Of a stretch of 61,934 nt of DNA, positions 11,557 through 23,373 are shown piece by piece (the first letter of the stretch is position 1; every line of letters begins with the position of its first letter). The DNA is taken from positions 923,596 to 985,529 of the forward strand of contig SCFE01000088.1 in NCBI GenBank assembly GCA_004352715.1, read 5' to 3'. The notes beneath the pieces are model-generated. The model saw only the letters and a list, made by a program, of their open reading frames with translations. It made no database searches and was not told the DNA's origin. The stretch is from Hofstenia miamia (lineage: Eukaryota; Xenacoelomorpha; Acoela). Made by a program: the position numbers and the translations under genes.

Positions 11557-12372
11557 ATAGTTCGAAAAATCATATATAGAAAATGTAATATCAAATATTT
11601 AGATTTTCCATTGAGGTCTGATCAACCAAGTTGGCCTCTAAAGTTTGTCAGTGACAATCACAAGAGATTGTTGAGTGCTGAACAAAGACAACTGGAAGTA
11701 CTCCAGAAAAAAAAAGATGAATCCGATTACTCGAGCGAAGATATAATGTGGCATCAGAATGCGATGGACTTCTATAAACAGCAGATGGAAGAGCTGGATA
11801 GTAAGGTAAACCTACTAAGAGCTAAGAGATATCAACCACAAATGGACTATTTAAATGAAGAAAATCAATCACTCAAAGTAGCATTAGATGGTCAGCAAAG
11901 AATCTTTAATCAGTATTGCGAACTCAGTGAGCGATGTAATAAGTTAGAAAAGCTTACTAGGCAGCAAACAGAAATAATTACAAGTTTACAAAATTTGCTG
12001 AATGAGCGAGATCGCAAGTATAAAGATGACATCCTAACAATAAAAAAAGAGTTTATGGATGAAGTAATGAAACTGCGACATCACTTTGACATGCAACAAG
12101 ATCAATCAAACTATAGAAATCAAAAGTATAATTTACAGAGATATGAATCTTTACCACCTCCGATTAATAAACATCGCAGTAGGACCATGCCACCTGTATA
12201 CAAAGTACAACATGCAGCGCAGTACGAAGTTTTTGATGGAGACAGTGTTGATGACAGAAACCTTACATCACAGTATGATTCCCAATCTATTCAAAGCGCA
12301 GGCACCATGGGTCATATAAACAGCATAGAGCAGAAAATGCAAGAGCTGAAATTAATGACAAATATGCTATAA
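11557..12372 (+). CDS. Coiled-coil protein, probable terminal exon
   Basis: An open frame of about 270 codons ends at TAA (12370-12372). There is no ATG near its beginning (the first is at MWHQNAMDF), and two plausible 3' splice sites lie just upstream (GGTTAAACAG ending at 11556 and ATATTTAG ending at 11602). I therefore read it as a last coding exon. Residues after SDQPSWPLKFVSDNHKRLLS are charged with heptad-like spacing (LSAEQRQLEVLQKKK, MDYLNEENQSLKVAL, LSERCNKLEKL), predicting coiled coil over most of 160 residues. The tail is Gln/Ser/Asp-rich and polar and ends in EQKMQELKLMTNML. ATTAAA near 12422 could be a polyadenylation signal. I do not recognise the family, and no transposon motif is present. 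The exon is clean of stops, unlike its neighbours, so it may be host sequence. Confidence 0.6.
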   Translation: MVRKIIYRKCNIKYLDFPLRSDQPSWPLKFVSDNHKRLLSAEQRQLEVLQKKKDESDYSSEDIMWHQNAMDFYKQQMEELDSKVNLLRAKRYQPQMDYLNEENQSLKVALDGQQRIFNQYCELSERCNKLEKLTRQQTEIITSLQNLLNERDRKYKDDILTIKKEFMDEVMKLRHHFDMQQDQSNYRNQKYNLQRYESLPPPINKHRSRTMPPVYKVQHAAQYEVFDGDSVDDRNLTSQYDSQSIQSAGTMGHINSIEQKMQELKLMTNML

Positions 12373-13400
12373 ATTTTAACTAAGCATTTAATTTGTTCAC
12401 TTGTGAAGAAAATTAGGTTCTATTAAAGTATATTTAGTTAAACATGCATATAATAGTAGTTTTAAGAAAACTATGATGGTATTAATTCCATTCGATAATA
12501 TTCAAAACTTTAAGGTTTTTGTAATTAAAATTATCTTAGTTTATTATATTTTAATCTCTTAATGTTATAAGAAACATCAATTAAATACAAATAATGAGTT
12601 TTAACAGCCATTCCTTTAGTAAAGAACTAAATCTCTCGACAATCAATCTAAATTTCATTACACTGAAAGTTACTTCATAATTACTTATTTTAATTAAAGT
12701 AAAAAGAACAATTCCTTACATGAAAATGTAACACCGAGAGATTTCGCCAACTCTGCGAGAGTGACGTCCGGAAATTCTACGTGGATCTGTGCCGCACTTT
12801 CTTCATTGAGAAGAGTGCATTCCATTTTACATAGATCACAATTAAATAATAGTCTTGTTCAAACACTCTATTCGTCAATGCTGAGACCAAATTAAGAAGT
12901 TTAAAATACTTTTAATATTTCTTTTCCACTTTGTCTTCAGCTTAGCCATTTAAGCGTGAAAAGTTAATTAATGCATGTACAGTATATCTAGAACCCAGGA
13001 AACGCAATGTTATCCGCTAATTTGTGGAATAACATATATTTTCGTCATTTAAAATTAAAAAATTATGGTCAACAATTGTTACAATAATATTTCTGGAAAT
13101 ATAAATTATTGTTATTTTTGAATGTCAAACTCTGGTTATAAATATGAATTTTAAAGAAAAATATACACGATACCTACAACAGACTATCAACGTAAGATGC
13201 CATTCAAGCTAATATTGAGCTTGTTTCGAGTAATCGAAATGTCGATTTGAGTTTTTCGAACTCGAATAGAATTTTGAGTATTCACAGAACCCAATTTTTT
13301 AGATTTTAATCTGTATAAAGTGATACCGTAAGATGGGGTGACTTTTGCCGTTTTCGGAAAAATTGTAAAAACATGTTTTTTATTGAAATGAGAACAACTC
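12373..13400. other. AT-rich stretch, no gene seen
   Basis: After the coiled-coil exon this kilobase holds no supportable coding sequence. GATGGGGTGACTTTTGCCG near 13332 has a degenerate echo (TTGGGGTGACTTTGGCG) near 13857, on either side of the mariner-like remnant. Whether they are element termini is uncertain. Confidence 0.6.
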
Positions 13401-13556
13401 ATGAACTCATCAACAATGGAAACTCTCAAGGCACGCATCATGGAAGAGTGTGCACGCTTTACAGTCGAAGAATTTGCTGCGGCTGTGTTCAGTTTGACAG
13501 CCCGAATAGAACTGTTGCTTACACAGAATGGAGGACACATTGAGCATCTGCGATAA
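13401..13556 (+). pseudogene. Mariner/Tc1-type transposase C-terminal tail
   Basis: A 51-codon frame ending at TAA (13554-13556) reads METLKARIMEECARFT and finishes NGGHIEHLR. This is the typical end of mariner/Tc1-related transposases, which close with a GG(H/R)xEHL motif. No DDE catalytic residues survive upstream. Downstream, ATGAGACAACCTGTA (about 13648) resembles the terminal repeat of such elements. From 13660 to about 15120 there is only AT-rich sequence without a supportable gene. Confidence 0.6.
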
Positions 13557-15129
13557 TTTTGCATAAAACTACACATCTATATGTATAATAAAACATTGTT
13601 TGCATTTTTTACCTTTTATAACTGTGATTTAAAAGCTGCGCTCATTATGAGACAACCTGTATTTGAAAGTACTACTTTTAAGTATAACAGTTGCTACAGT
13701 TCTATCTTCGACTTTGCACAACAATTACAAACGCTTAATAGCTTGTCGAATGATTTGTTAAGAGCAGCTAACATCATATGATGAGAATCCATGCCATCAT
13801 TGAAGGCAATACAATACAAGTGATGCGGCCAAAATATCTCCTTCAATGTAGACCAATTGGGGTGACTTTGGCGACCAAACAGCACGATTACATTGAAAGT
13901 CAGTGACTGGATTGTCATAAACTATCCTTGTGGGAAGAGAACAAATATACGATATCAAGAGTCAAAGTATATCTGACCGTAATGCACCTAGATCTGTCAA
14001 TAACGGAATCCGAGGCCTTATTATATTTATTTCAAGTTACTTTCCTTAAAGAGACTTCTCAATTCTCAAGCAGTTTCTACCGATCAGATTGTAACACTCT
14101 ACGTTAGATGGTGTGTACCAGACAGTGGCGGCTATTATGCAAAAGCCAGACAAGTAAATATTTTTAAGCAACCAAATTAGTATAAATAATAAACCTTAAA
14201 AAGTCTATTTATATTTAAAACACCCGAAACGATTTTTTCAGAGATATTTATAATATTATTATTATAAAAATAATATTAGTCCTGCAGTTAATTTAATAAA
14301 ACATTTTTAAGAAAACTTACTAATAATGTCTGTAATTTTTTCCCTTCTAATCGACTCTTCTTGCATTTGTTTAAGTTTTTTTTTAAACAAAAAATAGTCG
14401 TTCTGCAGATGCTGCTCAAAATCCAATAGTTTGCATTAAGATAAATTATTTAAAAATTTCAGGGAAGGGGTCGACAAATCATGCATTTCAAAATATCGAA
14501 TACAAATTTTGTCGATTTACAATTGGAGTCATGCCAATGATCGCAAAGTTGAGATTAATTACAAAGTTTTTCAAGATTGAGAAAATTGGAATATAAATTT
14601 AGAACAGAAAATGGCAGCTGAGGGTAATCACATTTAAATTTCAATTGTTCAAAGTTTTTAAAATATAAAAATTCTATAAAACGGCATTTGCATAGGGATG
14701 TGAAACTGGCCCCCATTTGAGTGCATAACATATTTCAAATGTATTACTCTTAAATTATCCAAGTTACATTTGATTTTCGAAAAAATTGGTTGCACATTAG
14801 TAGAAAAAATTCGTCTTTCATTAACAGTTCTTGTAATACTTGTTACAACCGACGAGAACGGTCGTGTTTTCTATCACTCTACTGACTAAATGTTTACTAA
14901 TACTAGTAATCATTCTACACTCTTTCAACCATGGACCTCTATAACACTACCAGGATGAGAACCGTGCTTTTGTAAGTGACCAAAGCAGGCTGAATTTACA
15001 CTAAATCACAGTTAAATTTATCAAACTGTAAACATGTTTACCCAACTTTTTCACTTACATTCAGCCTGCTTTGCTCAATGACTAAGTTCAGTTCACATCC
15101 TGGTAGTCTTATAAAAATCCATTATTCAA

Positions 15130-16540
15130 CATGCAATAACGAAATAAAAGATGATACAGCTAAATTTGCATGCATTAATTGTAGCAAAACACTACGTCTT
15201 ACTAAAAATTGTACTGGTTTTCTTCCAACTGTATAGATGCGATCAAGCATTTTCTACTACTCTGGTCAAAATCCGTTGATAATGGAAACAAAGATGAAAT
15301 TTCCAAACTGATTCATGGCAAATATACTTTAATGACTCCAAGTTGGAATTAAAAGAAACAACGGCAAAACTCTTAAATTTGATGTTAGAAAATGATTATC
15401 TTTTTACGTCCATCAGGGCATCGCTAGTTTTTTGAACACTCACAATCAAATACCATGACCTTCAATCCTGCCGTTACCACAAAAATTTAAAATAAATCAT
15501 ACTTGACAAAAGTTAAATTGATTGACATCCCGGAGAGTTCCAACCCCAAAGGTTCTAACAAAACTCATGATAGTAAAATCGTATCTGATATTTTATCGTT
15601 TCTGGGTTTCACTGGTGATTTCCAGAATGAGTTTCGTTTTGGAAAATTCAACAAGCAAATTAATCGCACTACAATTTTGATGTAGTTTCGCCATGGATGA
15701 AACGGTTGTTATTATCTAATGCTTATAAATTTAAGGAATTTAACAATTTTAAGGTAATACCTTTCCCGACTTAAGTCCTTCAGATCGACTTATACAAAAA
15801 TTGCTACTTAATCTGACACCATTTCAAGATGGCAAAGAAGTAAAATCTCAATGACTATCCAATAACATTTTGTGCTTTGATTCATAGTATCTTTTTTAGT
15901 AACGCACAATTGATTAGCTACAAAATGGATGTACTTGTAAATTTAAATGATGATCCCGATATAAAGCTAATAGTTGAGACTCATCTTTCAGGTTTAATTA
16001 CCGACGAAAGTGCATGTTTACCAGGATATAGCATTGAACGCCGTGACCGCCAAGGAAATCCAGGGGGCGGAGTTCTAATTCAAATGAAACCTGGTATACC
16101 GTACTCTACAAATTAATGATAACATTGAAGCATATTGGGTAATTATAACACCACACAAGGAATATCAGTGGATGTGTTGTTGGAGTGGCTTATCGTTCTT
16201 TCTGGTCTAATTTTTTTAATTAAACATGATTACTCCAACCATACTATTTAGCTAGGAAGAGATTTCAATGATTTTAAGACATCTTTCCTATTTCGCGAAT
16301 ATCAAATGTCTCAATTAGCATCCTTTCATACTTATCATGGCAAAAATTAACAAAATTTTTACTTCCGACAGCGGTATTTTTGGGAAAGCAATTCCATTAG
16401 CTAGTCTTGGCGGTGTCTCCATGTATCTATATATGTTCCTCCACTCAAAACCAGTAGCTCAATGTTTAAAAACGTCAGAAACGTGTAATCAATGCCAGTA
16501 ATTTTAAAAATTTGGAAAAATTTTGCACTTGGTTAGAATT
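15130..16540 (+). pseudogene. Non-LTR element ORF1 and AP-endonuclease remnant
   Basis: Decayed LINE 5' half. Near 15140-15225 a CNNEI...KFACINCSK...TKNCTGF block resembles a PHD-like Cys finger of ORF1. The 15503-15685 frame (KLIDIPESSNPKG... DILSFLGF) resembles later ORF1. The 15877-16116 frame contains MDVLVNLNDDPDIKLIVETHLS, then LPGYSIERRDRQGNPGGGVLI, which is the apurinic endonuclease domain with its D...E.T core. Further broken frames (GRDFNDFKTSF near 16260) continue that domain. No reverse transcriptase follows before the Penelope-like element. Confidence 0.7.
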
Positions 16541-16900
16541 TTTTAATTTAATACATTTATTAATCAGTGGAAAAAATTTTCATTATTTATGGAAAAAACT
16601 ATTACCTCATTCCTTCGTATCAATACACAACCTCCGTAAAAGTCAAGAGTTTCACTATCCAATTTTATCAAACCGTCTCCAATAATCCTTTGTATACGTC
16701 TAAATCGATAACAATTCTTTCTTGATTCTTGAATGTTGCTTTATGGAAACTAACAATTTACGATTTGTGCAATAGTATGGACATAAATTCATACGATTGA
16801 GAATGAAATTTATTTATTAAAAAATTATTGAGTGAGCACTGCTTGCCTTGCTTACACATACAGGCCGCCTATGATACCAGAAGCTGAAAGTGCCTGACAT

Positions 16901-16925
16901 TATATATATATATATATATATATAT
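16901..16925. repeat. (TA)n microsatellite
   Basis: Borders the left end of the Penelope-like element, matching the (TA)n at its right end. Confidence 0.9.
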
Positions 16926-16930
16926 TTAAT

Positions 16931-16985
16931 TGACATTAATGCAAAAACTTTTCGACTATATTATAGTCATCGTCAGTTAACAATA
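16931..16985 (-). ncRNA. Hammerhead-ribozyme-like motif, Penelope-like type (left copy)
   Basis: Read on the minus strand: GTTAA, CTGACGA (16976-16970), T, then a perfect hairpin GACTAT-AAT-ATAGTC, then GAAAAG. The second core strand starts GAAA as required, though the next base is A instead of the usual C. TTAA on both sides can pair as stem I. Minimal hammerheads of this kind are known from Penelope-like elements and are thought to act as dimers. Confidence 0.6.
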
Positions 16986-17046
16986 ATTTTGCGGTAATAA
17001 AAGCTTACAATATACTAAACTTTATAATTTAATGATATTGCATAGA

Positions 17047-18786
17047 CTAAAATAATTCAATCTCATTCTTGCCTAAATTACATTGTTTATTCATGATGTT
17101 TTCTTTGTTATGTTGTTTAATTAATAGAGCCTTACAGATCTTAGTGTGTGTTGCTTTCATGGCTATTTCAAAATTTTCTTTCTTTAATTCATGATGGTGA
17201 TTGAATATTTCTGTTTTAAGGTGCCCGTTAAGATGTTCTTTAATGCGAATACCAAAATGTCGTTTAGTTTCACCAATGTATAGCTTGTTACAGCTATCAC
17301 AAGTATATTTGTAAACGATGGATGAAACTAAACATTCTGGGATTCTATCTTTATTCATAAATATATTATTCGTTTGTAATGATGTAAAAACAGGCCTAAT
17401 TTTAGATAATGTTAAACTTGCATTTATTTTTTTAATCTTTTTCTTAATAATAAATTGTTTGTCTTCAATGTAAGGTAACTTCCAGTATACATAATCTTTA
17501 CAATTATTTGTCTTTCTCTTGTCATCTATTTCATCATTTGAGTTTAAACATTTAGATGTTATTTCTCTCAACATTTTATTTGGATAGCCATTTTCTTTGA
17601 ATGTAGAAAATAATACATCTAGGCGCTTTGTCAATAGTTGAAAATTCGATGATATTTTTATGAATCTTTTACATAAGCCTTTTATTGTATTGGTCTTGTA
17701 TTTTAAAGAACAATAGGAAGTGAATGGTATATATAAACCTGTATTTGTTTTTTTAAAATATACTTGGGATGTAAAATTGCTATTATAATTTTTAATTGTA
17801 ACATCTAAAAAGTTAATTGAATTTTCTTTTTCTTCTTCGATCGTAAATTTGATATTTTCAATTTGGAGATTTATTTTCTGCAAAAAACGATGAGCTTCTT
17901 CTTTGTTATTAAAAATGGCGAATATATCATCTACATAGCGTTTATAAAATGAAAATTTTTCGTTATGGAACTTCGATTCTATCATGTCCATGGCAAAATT
18001 TGCCATTAACGGGCCTAATGGGGAACCCATTGCCATGCCGTCTATTTGTTGGTAAATTTCATTATTAAATATGAAAGACGTATTCAAGCAGGCCATTTCT
18101 AGTAATTTTTCTAGTGTATGTTTTGAAATTTACAACTGTGAATCGTTTATTGTTCTTAAGATGTGTTTTATAGTCATTTTTACAGGAATGTTTGTAAAAA
18201 GACTCTTTACATCAAAGCTTACTAAATATTTCTTTTTATCTCTTTGCGATTCATAAAAATTTTTCAATTCTGAAATAAAATGAAATGTATCTTGCAAATT
18301 GTATTGTTTTGGAACATGTTCTTTTAAAATTGTTTCTAACCATTTACTTAAATTATATGTCTGACTATTAATTGATGACAATATTGGTCTAAAGGGTGGA
18401 TGCTTTTGATCTTTATGTACTTTGGCCAATCCATATAATCTTAGAGAAACTGAACCAATGCTGCGAAATTGCTGATATTGTTCTTCAGAAATTTGTTTCA
18501 TATTCTTCATATCTAATAACTGCCTATTGAATTTATTCTGAGAACAAAGAAAATGACTTTGCTTGCTTTGTTTGTTTGATAGATATTTAAATTTGGTTTT
18601 ATCATTGACGATTTTATTCATTTCCTCAACATATTCTGATTTTTTCATGGTTACAATGCCATTACCTTCATCAAATTTGCAAATATAGAGGTCATTATTG
18701 CAAGCTAATTGTTTTAATTCAGATAACATTGATTTGATTCTTTTTGGTATTGTAGATTTCTTACAATATAATTTAAATAATGACAA
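17047..18786 (-). pseudogene. Penelope-like reverse transcriptase with GIY-YIG endonuclease, one nonsense codon
   Basis: One minus-strand frame of about 580 codons is interrupted only by a TAA at 18130-18132. The order is an N-terminal thumb-like region, catalytic-A (SFDVKSLFTNIPV), the QIDGMAMGSPLGPLMANFAMD block, the active site RYVDDIF, then INFLDVTI. The C-terminal part has a CDSC finger and the GIY-YIG endonuclease core LYIGETKRHFGIRIKEHL. Penelope-like elements use this telomerase-related reverse transcriptase with the nuclease for insertion. The N-terminus is cut off by the inverted junction near 18790. Apart from the stop it looks intact and young. Confidence 0.92.
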
Positions 18787-18815
18787 TATTTCTTCTTTCA
18801 GTGAATTAATTTCTA

Positions 18816-19403
18816 TTGATAAAGAGCCTAGATGTATTATTTTCTACATTCAAAGAAAATGGCTATCCAAATAAAATGTTGAGAGAAATAACATCTAAAT
18901 GTTTAAATTCAAATTATGAAATAGATGACAAGAGAAAGACAAATGATTGTAAAGATTATGTATACTGGAAGTTACCTTACATTGAAGACAAACAATTTAT
19001 TATTAAGAAAAAAATTTAAAAAATAAATGCAAGTTTAACATCATCTAAAATTAGGCCTATTTTTACATCATTACAAACGGATAATATATTTATGAATAAA
19101 GATAGAATCCCAGAATGTTTAGTTTCATCCATCGTTTACAAATATACTTGTGATAGCTGTAACAAGCTATACATTGGTGAAACTAAACGACATTTTGGTA
19201 TTCGCATTAAGGAACATCTTAACGGGCACCTTGAAACAGAAATATTCAATCACCATCATGAATTAAAGAAAGAAAATTTTGAAATAGCCATGAAAACAAC
19301 ACACACTAAGATCTGTGAGGCTCTATTAATTAAACAACATAACAAAGAAAACATCATGAATAAACAATGTAATTTAGGCAAGAATGAGATTAAATTATTT
19401 TAG
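18816..19403 (+). pseudogene. Inverted 3' copy of Penelope-like ORF (GIY-YIG part)
   Basis: The plus-strand frame repeats the C-terminal third of the element on its left: LDVLFSTFKENGYPNKML onward, through the GIY-YIG core, to the terminal NLGKNEIKLF. One in-frame TAA (19017-19019) differs from the left copy. Only a handful of residues differ otherwise. It lacks all reverse transcriptase motifs. Confidence 0.9.
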
Positions 19404-19465
19404 TCTATGCAATATCATTAAATTTTAAAGTTTAGTATATTGTAAGCTTTTATTACCGCAAAAAT

Positions 19466-19518
19466 ATTGTTAACTGACGATGGCTATAATATAGACGAAA
19501 CGTTTTTGTATTAATGTC
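19466..19518 (+). ncRNA. Hammerhead-ribozyme-like motif, Penelope-like type (right copy)
   Basis: CTGACGA (19474-19480), T, a hairpin GGCTAT-AAT-ATAGAC with one G-A mismatch, then GAAAC (19497-19501). A short AC/GT stem III follows, with a candidate cleavage site at GTA (A at 19510). GTTAA before and TTAAT after the core can form stem I. The core bases all match the hammerhead consensus except for the extra T before stem II. Confidence 0.6.
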
Positions 19519-19550
19519 AATTAATTATATGAATCTCAGTAAATTAACGT

Positions 19551-19554
<4 letters not shown>

Positions 19555-19594
<40 letters not shown>
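19555..19594. repeat. (TA)n microsatellite
   Basis: Right border of the Penelope-like element. A second (TA)n tract sits at 19743-19773 beyond a 69-N gap (19674-19742), so the gap was probably caused by this repeat. Confidence 0.95.
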
Positions 19595-19601
<7 letters not shown>

Positions 19602-19742
19602 AGTGCTGGATCCGGTCAGGTTAAAACCGGTCCAGTTCGGTCCGGTTTATCTGCAGGAGACGGTTACTCAAGTNNNNNNNNNNNNNNNNNNNNNNNNNNN
19701 NNNNNNNNNNNNNNNNNNNNNNNNNNNNNNNNNNNNNNNNNN

Positions 19743-19773
<31 letters not shown>

Positions 19774-19775
<2 letters not shown>

Positions 19776-21040
19776 CACAGAAATAGATCCCCGTGCAGTA
19801 TACAATCATGGTTTATTACATATTTTATAATTTTATGTCTGTACGTGATGTAGCATATATATAGGGTGTCCCAGAAGTAGTCTAAGGGTTTATTTGACTC
19901 TCATTGATTGAATTGCTAAGAATTGTAAGAACCGTTTTTGTGAGAACATATAGAATCGTGCCGTGACCAAAAACATTTTAGAAACTCCGTGACTTCCAAA
20001 CACCAGGCAAGCTTGCAACTCCCAAAGCTTCAACAATAAATAGTTTTACTAAAATTAAATAAGTGAAAGTGCACAAAGTGGCATCATCAATAACATGTCG
20101 GGTTGAGCGCGAATGAAAATGATGAACTAACACAATAATCAAACACAGACATCATGAAGAAAAATTAGAAATAGAATGAAGAAATAAGTTTTCCCTCACA
20201 GTATACTTTTACAAACTCGTTTACTTCGGAGAATTCAGAGGAAGATTACGAACTACATTTACAAAATAAATAACTAAGGAATCACAATCAATCGAATGTT
20301 CAAGTCGATGCTCTTTTTCAGACCCCGGGGATCGATTGGCAACAGATCTTTTTGCATTATTTTTTAAAATTTTTTCAGCCACTGACTATTTTGTAGGTAT
20401 TTTTAATGATGGTAACGCTAATTTCGTAAATTTGTTGTAAGGAAATATACGAATTTCTAGGATAAGCACTGCGCAATTAGTTCATTCTCTTCACAATTAG
20501 TTCTTCATAAAAAAGCTTGTTGAAAGTAAACCAAAAGCGCAAATACATATTTTCAATAATAGGAATTAGTAAATTTCTCAAAATAAAAATATACTACAAT
20601 TACATTGCGTTAATCTACAATATAGCTTGCGATGTCGTATGTAAATTGATAGAATTTCCAGTTGCTTACATAAAAAATTCCATAATAATGTTCTCATTTT
20701 CTTATTTGCAGAGCAGTTTCAAATTTTATGATTCCATATATCAAAGCTTAAGAGTGTATGCAACTTTCAATTTCAAGATTAACAGCCGTATCGTAGAATG
20801 TGCAGAATAAAATGGAAAGTATTCGAAATAAGAGCATACTTAATTGTGATTAAAGCACAGTACAATATACAATTACACTTACAATTAAATATGATAACAG
20901 ACAAAACAAAATTTTCGACAATTTAAAATACTGTCAATTTGTAAAAAAAATATTAATCATTAAGGATGCACTGAAATCAATATTTTCAAAATTTGTAAGT
21001 GATCACTATGATCATCAGATTAATCTTTCATGTTTTATTG
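19774..21040. other. Stretch with mariner-like terminal motif, no gene
   Basis: GGGTGTCCCAGAAGTAG at 19863 resembles the terminal repeat start of mariner-type elements. I find no matching opposite end or transposase in the next kilobase. The rest is AT-rich with no gene I can support. Confidence 0.4.
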
Positions 21041-21049
21041 CAATTCAAG

Positions 21050-22160
21050 TCTTTTACTACTACATTTTAAGTAGTACAAATAAGTGAAATATTTGACATA
21101 ATTATAGGGTCTCATAATTTTCAGTGCATTGTAACTTGCACTGATATGTTCATATCGTGGAATATTAGAAACTATCCGAATAGTACAATTGTCATTTTAT
21201 CAATTCTCTGCCCAAGTTATTTATGCGTCGCAATGCCCAGAAAATATCCATAGCTTATTCATCCATACAGATGAGCTCTTATGTATCGTATAAGTACGTC
21301 TATGGGAACACAGTTCTTAATTAACAAGTGTCGAGTGAAGAGCTCCAATTTTGCGTATTTTCGATTCAAGAAATGGTTTAAGATATAGAGTTGTATTTAT
21401 ATTAACGCCTAAATATGTAGCGGATACTGATTCAACTAGTCTTTCTTCATTGATGCTAACAAAATCATAACAATTGGTTTGGTTTAGTTTTAAAACTACA
21501 AATTTAGTTTTTTATATTTAGTGTTAACTCATTTATATTAAACTATTTTGAAGTGCTTCTAAGTCATGGCTTAGCTGGTTTATTGCAGTGTCATCTGCAT
21601 ATTGCATTAGGTTTCATTTAGTTACGGGATCTTTAATGACATTTACGAATATGTTAAACAATAGCGGACCAAGAATCCCGCAATTAGTTGGCATGTAATT
21701 GGAATACTGATTATCAATTTTTACACATTGATATCTGGCAGACAAAAAACAGCTGATCGTTTTGAATGATTCCTTGCTAAATCCATACTTCATCAGTTTT
21801 TCAAGAACTATTGAATGGCAAATACTATCAAAACACTTTTCTAGGTATCAGAATGAAATAGTGACAGTTTCATTACAATTCTTAGCAGCTTTCCGCTTTT
21901 CTATTGCATAAAAAAGAGCATCTGTAATTGAGCGGCCTTTTCTGACACCAAATTGGTGATTGTTCAATGAGTTGTTTTCACTAACATATTCGCTTATTTG
22001 AGTATACAGACTTCTTTCGAATACCTTTGGCAGAACATTTCTAGAGACCTGGGTCGTTATTTTCATACAAGGGGGGGGGTGAATACAGCGTATTGTAAAA
22101 GTTGAGAGAATTAAGAATGTCTGATACAATAATTCAATATGAACGTGCAATGAATCACTG
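21050..22160 (-). pseudogene. Non-LTR reverse transcriptase remnant
   Basis: On the minus strand, in order: ISRNVLPKVFERSLYTQISEY, NHQFGVRKGRSITDALFY, a CILGPLLFNIFVN block, the QYADD active site (near 21600) and a TYLGVNIN block (near 21415). This is the usual order of fingers, palm and thumb in CR1/Jockey-type LINEs. Several frameshifts and stops are present. The 22060-22190 part upstream of the first block is not LINE-like and probably marks truncation. Confidence 0.8.
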
Positions 22161-22199
22161 TATGCGTGAATGCAAACAAAATTTGACACATTACTAGGC

Positions 22200-23373
22200 G
22201 CTTTTGATTTTCTGTCGTATATAAGATTAATATTCTTTAGAACTTCAACTTCGGCTGCTACTACTACTTTGAATTTCCAAATAAGTTTTTCTTTAAAGAT
22301 AATTCTATTTTATTTTTTTTCCAAAATTTTTTAAACTTAGTTCATTCATACCAAGTAATAATTTGTTCCATAAATCTATACAATAATTGAAAAAACAGTG
22401 CATGAATCGTTTTGTAAAATTCATTTTTCTATAGCACACGCCCGGCTGGAAAGTATTGGAAGTCCGAAAAATTGCTAATGTTCAAAACCTATATCCCAGG
22501 ATTTACATATTCCTGTTATACATAAAAACGAAAAATGAAGAAAATCAGTAGTTGGTTTTAGAGAAAAATGATAATCATAAAACATCAAAAAATATTAAAA
22601 AATGTGAAAAAATACTTTCTGGACACTATAAATTGATTAATGTATAAATCAAAGGTATTAAATAGTATACAGCCCAATTTTGTCGAATTTTGACGACACG
22701 CACTGTCTAGTAGATCAACTGAATACGTATTATTGTTATAAAATAATACACTTCAGGCTTCTTGATGAACAGCACCACTATGCTGTGTAGAAAGTATATA
22801 CACAACTCTTTTTGGTTTCGCTTGATATCTGGTAAGTTGCAACTTACCACTTTGGTGCAGTAGCGATCAAAAGTTTTCGGACACCTAACTGAAGAAATTG
22901 TTTTTATAGTGACGAACATTATGACTGTGATTTTTTGCAATTGGGTTAATTTTAGCATGGTGAATTCCAATTTCTCCTCAATTTTTATATATGCAATGTA
23001 AAGGCCCCCCCTAAAACTATGCTAGTAAATATGCATGGTATGTAAAATATAACACAAAAAACGTATTACGCATGAAAAAGTTAGTATATTCACAATTTTT
23101 GTAAGAATTTGTTCAGAAGTTTCTGAAATGTTGGTCGTCAAATCTTGTACAAATCCCATTACATTGCAAATTGAGATGCAAATTTGAACATAATAATAGT
23201 AGAGTATTATCAATAATAGGATGTTTGAGATCCATAGTAAATGATTGGAAAGTAAAAGAAACAGTTAAACTGCGATAATATGACAAGTTGAATCGCAGTC
23301 GGTGGACTTTTAAGAAATGAATAAAAAATCAAAATGTATTCAGCTACAATTACAATAAAAAACTACAATCAAA
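22200..23373. other. AT-rich stretch with possible Tc1-like termini
   Basis: GCAGTAGCGATCAAAAGTTT at about 22856 followed by TCGGACACC, and CCGGCTGGAAAGTATTGGAA near 22443, resemble Tc1-type terminal repeats. I cannot pair them into an element, and no transposase fragment is convincing. No gene is supported. Confidence 0.35.

Larger units (their letters stand above)
16926..19554. mobile_element. Penelope-like element with inverted partial copy
   Basis: A minus-strand Penelope-like element (about 16926-18790) is joined tail-out to a plus-strand partial copy (about 18815-19554). The two outer ends are therefore the same 3' sequence in opposite orientation, each next to a (TA)n repeat. The copies are nearly identical over the shared part, so the insertion is recent. 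Inverted and partially tandem copies are a known property of Penelope-like elements. Confidence 0.9.

Noticed and set aside
13187-13576. 129-codon minus-strand frame
   Set aside because: The plus strand of the same region encodes a recognisable mariner-type transposase tail, so this is a shadow.
19551-19853. Frames rich in Ile-Tyr repeats here and at 4656, 39494, 41523 and 57974
   Set aside because: They are translations of (TA)n microsatellites.
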